10,539 nt of DNA from Promethearchaeota archaeon (GTDB taxonomy: Archaea; Asgardarchaeota; Lokiarchaeia; Sigyniarchaeales; SOKP01): contig DXJM01000087.1 of assembly GCA_019057355.1 (NCBI GenBank), positions 1 to 10,539 of the forward strand, read 5' to 3'. Below the pieces are notes generated by a model. The model saw nothing but the letters and a program-made list of their open reading frames with translations. It was not told the origin of the DNA and made no database searches. This document shows positions 7,318 through 10,539 of the stretch, one piece after another. The position numbers and the translations under genes were made by a program. Each line of letters begins with the position of its first letter. Positions within the stretch are counted from its first letter, which is position 1.

Positions 7318-7357
7318 CGCTTGACATGTCGATGTTAATTAATCAATTAGTTGTACC

Positions 7358-7365
7358 TTAAATTA
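7358..7365 (+). promoter_or_regulatory. Candidate TATA box for tyrS
   Basis: TTAAATTA is centred about 25 bases before the tyrS ATG, which fits leaderless transcription. The 68-base gap also holds the 8-base palindrome GACATGTC (7323-7330) and an inverted repeat TAATT-4-AATTA (7336-7349), just upstream of where TBP would bind. GAGAAAG directly before the ATG could be a weak ribosome site. Confidence 0.3.
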
Positions 7366-7385
7366 CTATTACTAGAGAAAGAACA

Positions 7386-8423
7386 ATGGTATTGAATATT
7401 GAAGAAAAAATGGCTCTCCTGAAGCAAGTAGGAGAAGAAATAATTGAAGAAGATGAATTAAGGCAGATGTTAATATGGAAGGGCAAACATAAAAAAGAAA
7501 TATATGCATACGATGGATTTGAGCCTTCTGGGACGATTCATATCGCTCAAGGGCTCTTGAGGGCTATAAATGTCAATAAGCTAATTAAAGCAGGAATCAA
7601 GTTCAAATTTTTAGTTGCCGATTGGCATGCTGCAGCAAATCAAAAATTTGGGGGCGATCTAGAGAAAATTAAAGAAGTTGGCGATACTTTTATCGAAGTA
7701 TGGAAAGCATGTGATATGGATTTGAGCAATGTAGAATTCTTGTATGCTTCTGAAATAGTTAAAGATCCATCTTATTGGGAACTAGTTTTAAAAATCTCGA
7801 TTAATAGCACTTTAAAGAGAGTTAAACGATGCACGCAGATAATGGGTAGAAATGCGTCAGATTCATTATATGCTTCACAAATACTCTATCCCTTGATGCA
7901 AGCTGCGGATATTTTTTATCTTAACGTGGATATCTGCCAATTAGGTCTTGATCAAAGAAAAGTAAACATGCTCGCAAGGGAAGTTGCTAAAGCACTTGAT
8001 AGACCAAAACCAATATCCATTCATCATCACATGCTTATGGGATTGAACAAGCCTCCCGATAGCATTTTATCTGGAGTTGATAGAGTTATTGAGCTTAAAA
8101 TGTCGAAGTCTCATCCAGATTCCGCAATATTCATGCTTGATTCTTACGATGATATTAAGCGCAAAATTAATAAGGCATATTGCCCCCAAAGCATAATAGT
8201 GGAAAACCCGATCCTCGAATACTGTAAATATATCATTTTCGAAAGGTTTAATGAATTTTCCTTAAAAAGACCTGAAAAATATGGGGGAAATGTTGATTAT
8301 TTATCTTATAGCGAACTTGAAAAGGATTATATTGAAGCAAAATTAAAACCTCCCGATTTAAAACCAGCTGTAATTAATTATATAGACCAATTAATTGAAC
8401 CAATAAGAAATCAATTCAAATAA
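7386..8423 (+). CDS. tyrS: Tyrosyl-tRNA synthetase, archaeal/eukaryotic type
   Basis: This class I synthetase charges tRNA-Tyr with tyrosine in the cytoplasm. The HIGH-type signature is in GFEPSGTIHIAQG (44-56), and the KMSKS loop is at 238-242 followed by HPDSAIFM. Tyrosine-pocket residues align with M. jannaschii TyrRS: Y42 with Y32, Y168 with Y151, Q172 with Q155, D175 with D158, and Q190 with Q173. These residues and the GFEPSG block favour TyrRS over the related TrpRS. At 345 residues it is longer than the 306-residue M. jannaschii enzyme, with a helical C-terminal anticodon-binding part (about 250-345). It follows the HAD gene after 68 bases and precedes the Vps29-like gene by 34. Confidence 0.95.
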   Translation: MVLNIEEKMALLKQVGEEIIEEDELRQMLIWKGKHKKEIYAYDGFEPSGTIHIAQGLLRAINVNKLIKAGIKFKFLVADWHAAANQKFGGDLEKIKEVGDTFIEVWKACDMDLSNVEFLYASEIVKDPSYWELVLKISINSTLKRVKRCTQIMGRNASDSLYASQILYPLMQAADIFYLNVDICQLGLDQRKVNMLAREVAKALDRPKPISIHHHMLMGLNKPPDSILSGVDRVIELKMSKSHPDSAIFMLDSYDDIKRKINKAYCPQSIIVENPILEYCKYIIFERFNEFSLKRPEKYGGNVDYLSYSELEKDYIEAKLKPPDLKPAVINYIDQLIEPIRNQFK

Positions 8424-8457
8424 CCTAAAATATAATATAAAAGAAAAATAATCATCA

Positions 8458-9093
8458 ATGATCATGGTTAAAATTCTTGTATTAGGAGACACTCACATTC
8501 CTCGAAGATCTAGTGCCCTTCCTGAGCAATTTATTCATAAGATATATGAGTTATCCGCAATCTCTAAATTTGATTTTGTTTTATTCACTGGAGATATAAT
8601 AGAGGCACCAAACTTGATTAAATTTTTAAAATCAAGGGCTACAAAAGGTTTTTATCGCGTTTTAGGAAACATGGATTTTTATAGCGGAAATATAGATGCT
8701 CCTATATATAAAAAATTGCAATTCAATACCTCAGATGATAAAAATCTGGTTATCGGACTAACACACGGGGCTCAAGTTGAACCAAGAGGTGATCAATTTG
8801 AATTAGAAGCTTTTGCACATGAAAAGGAATGTAATATTTTAATATCCGGACATACCCATAAGGAAGATGTTTTTCTATCTGAAAACTGCGTCTTGCTCAT
8901 GAATCCTGGAAGCGCAACAGGTGCATGGAGTTTTTTAGCAACTGAAACTCCCTCATTTATAGTAATTAACTTGACTAAAAATAATCAGGATATCAATCTT
9001 TCATTGTTCCAGTTAAGAAAAAATGAAAGAGAAATGAGAGAAACATTTTTTCGTTTCAAATTTGCCAAGGGAAAAGTATTAAGAGCTATATGA
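8458..9093 (+). CDS. Vps29-like calcineurin-fold metallophosphoesterase
   Basis: This 211-residue protein has the YfcE/MJ0936/Vps29 fold. Metal-binding residues are all present: D11 and H13 (LGDTHIP), D46 (FTGD), N71 (LGNMD), H103 (THG), H132 and H134 (SGHTH). It should be an active divalent-metal phosphodiesterase, perhaps on cyclic nucleotides or small phosphoesters. Several segments read closer to eukaryotic Vps29 than to YfcE: HIPRR...LPEQF (13-25), HGAQVEPRGD (103-112), ILISGHTHK (127-135) and NPGSATGAWSFL...PSF (149-167). The comparison is from memory. Vps29 has lost some metal ligands and acts as a retromer scaffold. A basic tail (about 187-211) extends past the core. ATG at 8464 (MVKIL) is an equally likely start. 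No retromer partner is visible nearby. Confidence 0.88.
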   Translation: MIMVKILVLGDTHIPRRSSALPEQFIHKIYELSAISKFDFVLFTGDIIEAPNLIKFLKSRATKGFYRVLGNMDFYSGNIDAPIYKKLQFNTSDDKNLVIGLTHGAQVEPRGDQFELEAFAHEKECNILISGHTHKEDVFLSENCVLLMNPGSATGAWSFLATETPSFIVINLTKNNQDINLSLFQLRKNEREMRETFFRFKFAKGKVLRAI

Positions 9094-9113
9094 ATTTATA
9101 CAAAAAATATTTA

Positions 9114-9135
9114 TTTTTTGATACTTTTTTTTTTT
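9114..9135 (+). terminator. Oligo-T tract, possible archaeal terminator
   Basis: Runs of 6 and 11 T (9114-9119 and 9125-9135) lie in the 51-base gap after the phosphoesterase gene. Archaeal RNA polymerase terminates at non-template T runs, so this could end the upstream transcript. It is also only 9 bases before the likely start of the aminotransferase, so any transcript from upstream must cross it. Confidence 0.35.
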
Positions 9136-9144
9136 GATAAAAAA

Positions 9145-10272
9145 ATGTCTGAAGTTCACTTTGATAAAGAAAAAGGATCTCAAATAAAGTTATTCACTCC
9201 TGGACCGGTTGAAGTCCCGGAGCGAGTATTGAATGAGCTATCGAAACCGAATGACACGCACAGGTCAAAACCATATTCTGAAATGCACCAGATGGCAGTT
9301 GAGGGGCTTCAGAAAATATTATTTACAAAAAATGAATGCCTTCTTTTCACTTCAAGTGCAACAGGAATAATGGAAGCGTGTGTAAGGAACCTCATCAAAG
9401 ATGATGAAAAAGCACTGTTTATGTCAATAGGAGATTTTGGTAACCGATGGCATAAAATAGGCATTGCAAATGGTAAGATTTCTTCAAAAAAAGAAATAGA
9501 ATGGGGTACCGCTGTAAAATCCGACATTCTTCAGGAAGAATTATCAAAAGACAAGTATTCCGTGATTTTTCTTCAATCTTGTGAAACCTCTACAGGTGTT
9601 TACAATCCAATTGATGAGCTCGTTCCTATTATAAAGGATTATGGAGCATTAGCTTGTATTGATGCGACTTCTTCGATGGCGGGAATAAAAATTGAAGTAG
9701 ACAAGTTGGGTATTGATGTTTGCTTAGCCTCGGTTCAAAAATGTTTTGCCTTACCTCCGGGATTAGCAGTTGCTTCTGTATCTGATGCTGCAATTGAAAA
9801 GACCACGCAAGTAAAAAATAGAGGGTTATATTTTGATTTCAGTGAGCTTCAAAAGAAAAATAAGGTGAATCAAAGTCCAAACACGCCACCTATTCCTCAA
9901 ATTAGGGCAATGGTCGCGCAATTAGATTATATACTCAACCAGGAAGGATTAGAAAACAGGTTTAAGAGACACGCACAACTAGGTAAGAGAACTAGAATTT
10001 GGGCTCGTGAACTAAATCTTGAAATGTTTCCTGAAAAAGGATATGAATCCGACACGGTATCAACTATAAAAAACACGCTTGACATTGATGTAAAGGAAAT
10101 GCTCAAATTATTGCTAGCTAAAGGATATAGAATAGTTAATGGATACGGTTCTCTTGTGGATAAAACGTTTAGAATTGGGCATATGGGCGAAATCACGGTT
10201 CGAGATCTGGAAAAAATGCTCATAGCTCTTTCTGATATTCTTGCAAAATTGCAATTGGAGAAATTATCTTGA
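9145..10272 (+). CDS. Class V PLP-dependent aminotransferase (alanine/serine-glyoxylate type)
   Basis: This is a pyridoxal-phosphate aminotransferase of fold type I, class V, related to alanine-glyoxylate and serine-pyruvate aminotransferases. In the 375-residue form the N-terminus has LFTPGPVEVP (16-25). SSATGIMEA (70-78) forms the PLP phosphate-binding region, D173 in CIDATSSMAG binds the pyridine nitrogen, and K199 in ASVQKCFALPPGL is the Schiff-base lysine. FRIGHMG (342-348) is the substrate-carboxylate region near the C-terminus. The frame extends upstream to a TTG at 9118, but the added residues come from a T tract, so I chose the ATG at 9145. The amino donor cannot be named from sequence; glyoxylate, pyruvate or another 2-oxo acid is the likely acceptor. 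A role in phenylalanine or tyrosine transamination would be speculation. Confidence 0.9.
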   Translation: MSEVHFDKEKGSQIKLFTPGPVEVPERVLNELSKPNDTHRSKPYSEMHQMAVEGLQKILFTKNECLLFTSSATGIMEACVRNLIKDDEKALFMSIGDFGNRWHKIGIANGKISSKKEIEWGTAVKSDILQEELSKDKYSVIFLQSCETSTGVYNPIDELVPIIKDYGALACIDATSSMAGIKIEVDKLGIDVCLASVQKCFALPPGLAVASVSDAAIEKTTQVKNRGLYFDFSELQKKNKVNQSPNTPPIPQIRAMVAQLDYILNQEGLENRFKRHAQLGKRTRIWARELNLEMFPEKGYESDTVSTIKNTLDIDVKEMLKLLLAKGYRIVNGYGSLVDKTFRIGHMGEITVRDLEKMLIALSDILAKLQLEKLS

Positions 10273-10539
10273 TATATTTTATTTCAATCATTTAGTTCTT
10301 CTTATAATTGGAAAGCTATCTCACTTTTTTTTACACTTTCACTTACCGATCAAAATAACTTTTGATTCATTTGCCCTGCCCACACTAGTCTTATTCAGAT
10401 TAATAGGTGGATTAATTAATCCAAGACCCGAAATTTATACTATTTTTAATATAAAGGAAATTCAACGAGTTAATAATAAACTTGCAGGGAGAGATATCAA
10501 AAAAGGAACGCCTGATCTTAAAAAAGATATAAAATATTC
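10241..10539 (+). CDS. Possible partial coding frame running off the right edge, start unclear
   Basis: The frame is open from 10226 to the edge (104 codons), unusually long for such A+T-rich DNA. The only usual start in it is a TTG at 10241, which would overlap the end of the aminotransferase in a different frame. There is no ATG on the plus strand between the aminotransferase stop and the edge. The first half reads as a hydrophobic, possibly membrane-like sequence. The last 40 residues (NPRPEIYTIFNIKEI then basic/acidic residues) look like ordinary protein. I recognise no family. It could instead be a decayed gene or chance. Confidence 0.25.
   Translation, partial: MQNCNWRNYLDIFYFNHLVLLIIGKLSHFFLHFHLPIKITFDSFALPTLVLFRLIGGLINPRPEIYTIFNIKEIQRVNNKLAGRDIKKGTPDLKKDIKY
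10409..10422. promoter_or_regulatory. Perfect 14-base palindrome, possible operator
   Basis: GGATTAATTAATCC is a perfect palindrome lying 12 to 25 bases before a TATA-like element on the plus strand. A GATTAAT half-copy sits just upstream (10397-10403). The arrangement resembles a dimeric regulator site beside a promoter, but no regulator gene is nearby. Confidence 0.35.
10429..10440 (+). promoter_or_regulatory. Candidate BRE/TATA promoter
   Basis: CGAAA followed directly by TTTATAC is a good match to the archaeal BRE plus TATA pattern. Transcription would be expected to begin near 10462, pointing to a gene starting close to or beyond the right edge. It lies inside the long open frame, so either this promoter or the coding reading of that frame is likely wrong. 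Confidence 0.35.

Noticed and set aside
7386..8423. Reading the class I synthetase as tryptophanyl-tRNA synthetase
   Set aside because: The tyrosine-pocket residues Y42, Y168, Q172, D175 and Q190 align with M. jannaschii TyrRS.
9118..9144. TTG start extending the aminotransferase by nine residues
   Set aside because: The added residues (ILFFFDKK) come from an oligo-T tract, and family members begin close to the TPGP motif. The ATG at 9145 is preferred.
9309..10223. Minus-strand open frames opposite the aminotransferase
   Set aside because: They are antisense to an intact PLP enzyme with all its catalytic residues.
1..10539. CRISPR arrays, insertion sequences, toxin-antitoxin or phage-defence genes
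   Set aside because: There is no regularly spaced repeat, transposase motif or recognised defence domain. The content is housekeeping metabolism and translation.

Overview
The window is A+T-rich archaeal chromosomal DNA. Both phenylalanyl-tRNA synthetase subunits are of the archaeal/eukaryotic type, as is the tyrosyl-tRNA synthetase. A DUF1512-type protein, a family I know only from archaea, is also present. Likely promoters are TATA-box type with short or no leaders, and Shine-Dalgarno sites appear mainly where genes are tightly packed. A calcineurin-fold protein that reads like eukaryotic Vps29 hints at an Asgard-type archaeon, but that assignment is inference from one gene and general character.

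Left block, minus strand (1-4334): an apparent operon pheS - pheT - pheA. The two PheRS subunits are followed by a chorismate mutase-prephenate dehydratase with an ACT domain that runs off the left edge. The block joins the last committed steps of phenylalanine synthesis to the enzyme that charges tRNA-Phe.

Middle (4335-5335): a 354-base gene-poor stretch with a strand-asymmetric hairpin flanked by a degenerate direct repeat. Next comes a small minus-strand membrane protein with a C-terminal zinc ribbon that starts at TTG, and then a 203-base divergent promoter region.

Right block, plus strand (5336-10272): a DUF1512-like membrane-anchored protein, a HAD-IIA (NagD-like) phosphatase, tyrosyl-tRNA synthetase, the Vps29-like metallophosphoesterase and a class V aminotransferase. 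Gaps of 34-68 bases allow co-transcription, but several gaps carry TATA-like elements, so single-gene promoters are equally possible.

Right end (10273-10539): no ATG on the plus strand. It holds a perfect 14-base palindrome followed by a good BRE/TATA match, overlapped by a long open frame with no convincing start.

Most of the window is housekeeping metabolism and translation. The items most worth a second look are the Vps29-like protein with an intact metal site, the hairpin near 4509-4545, the pheS-pheT-pheA arrangement, and the right-end palindrome/promoter/open frame.
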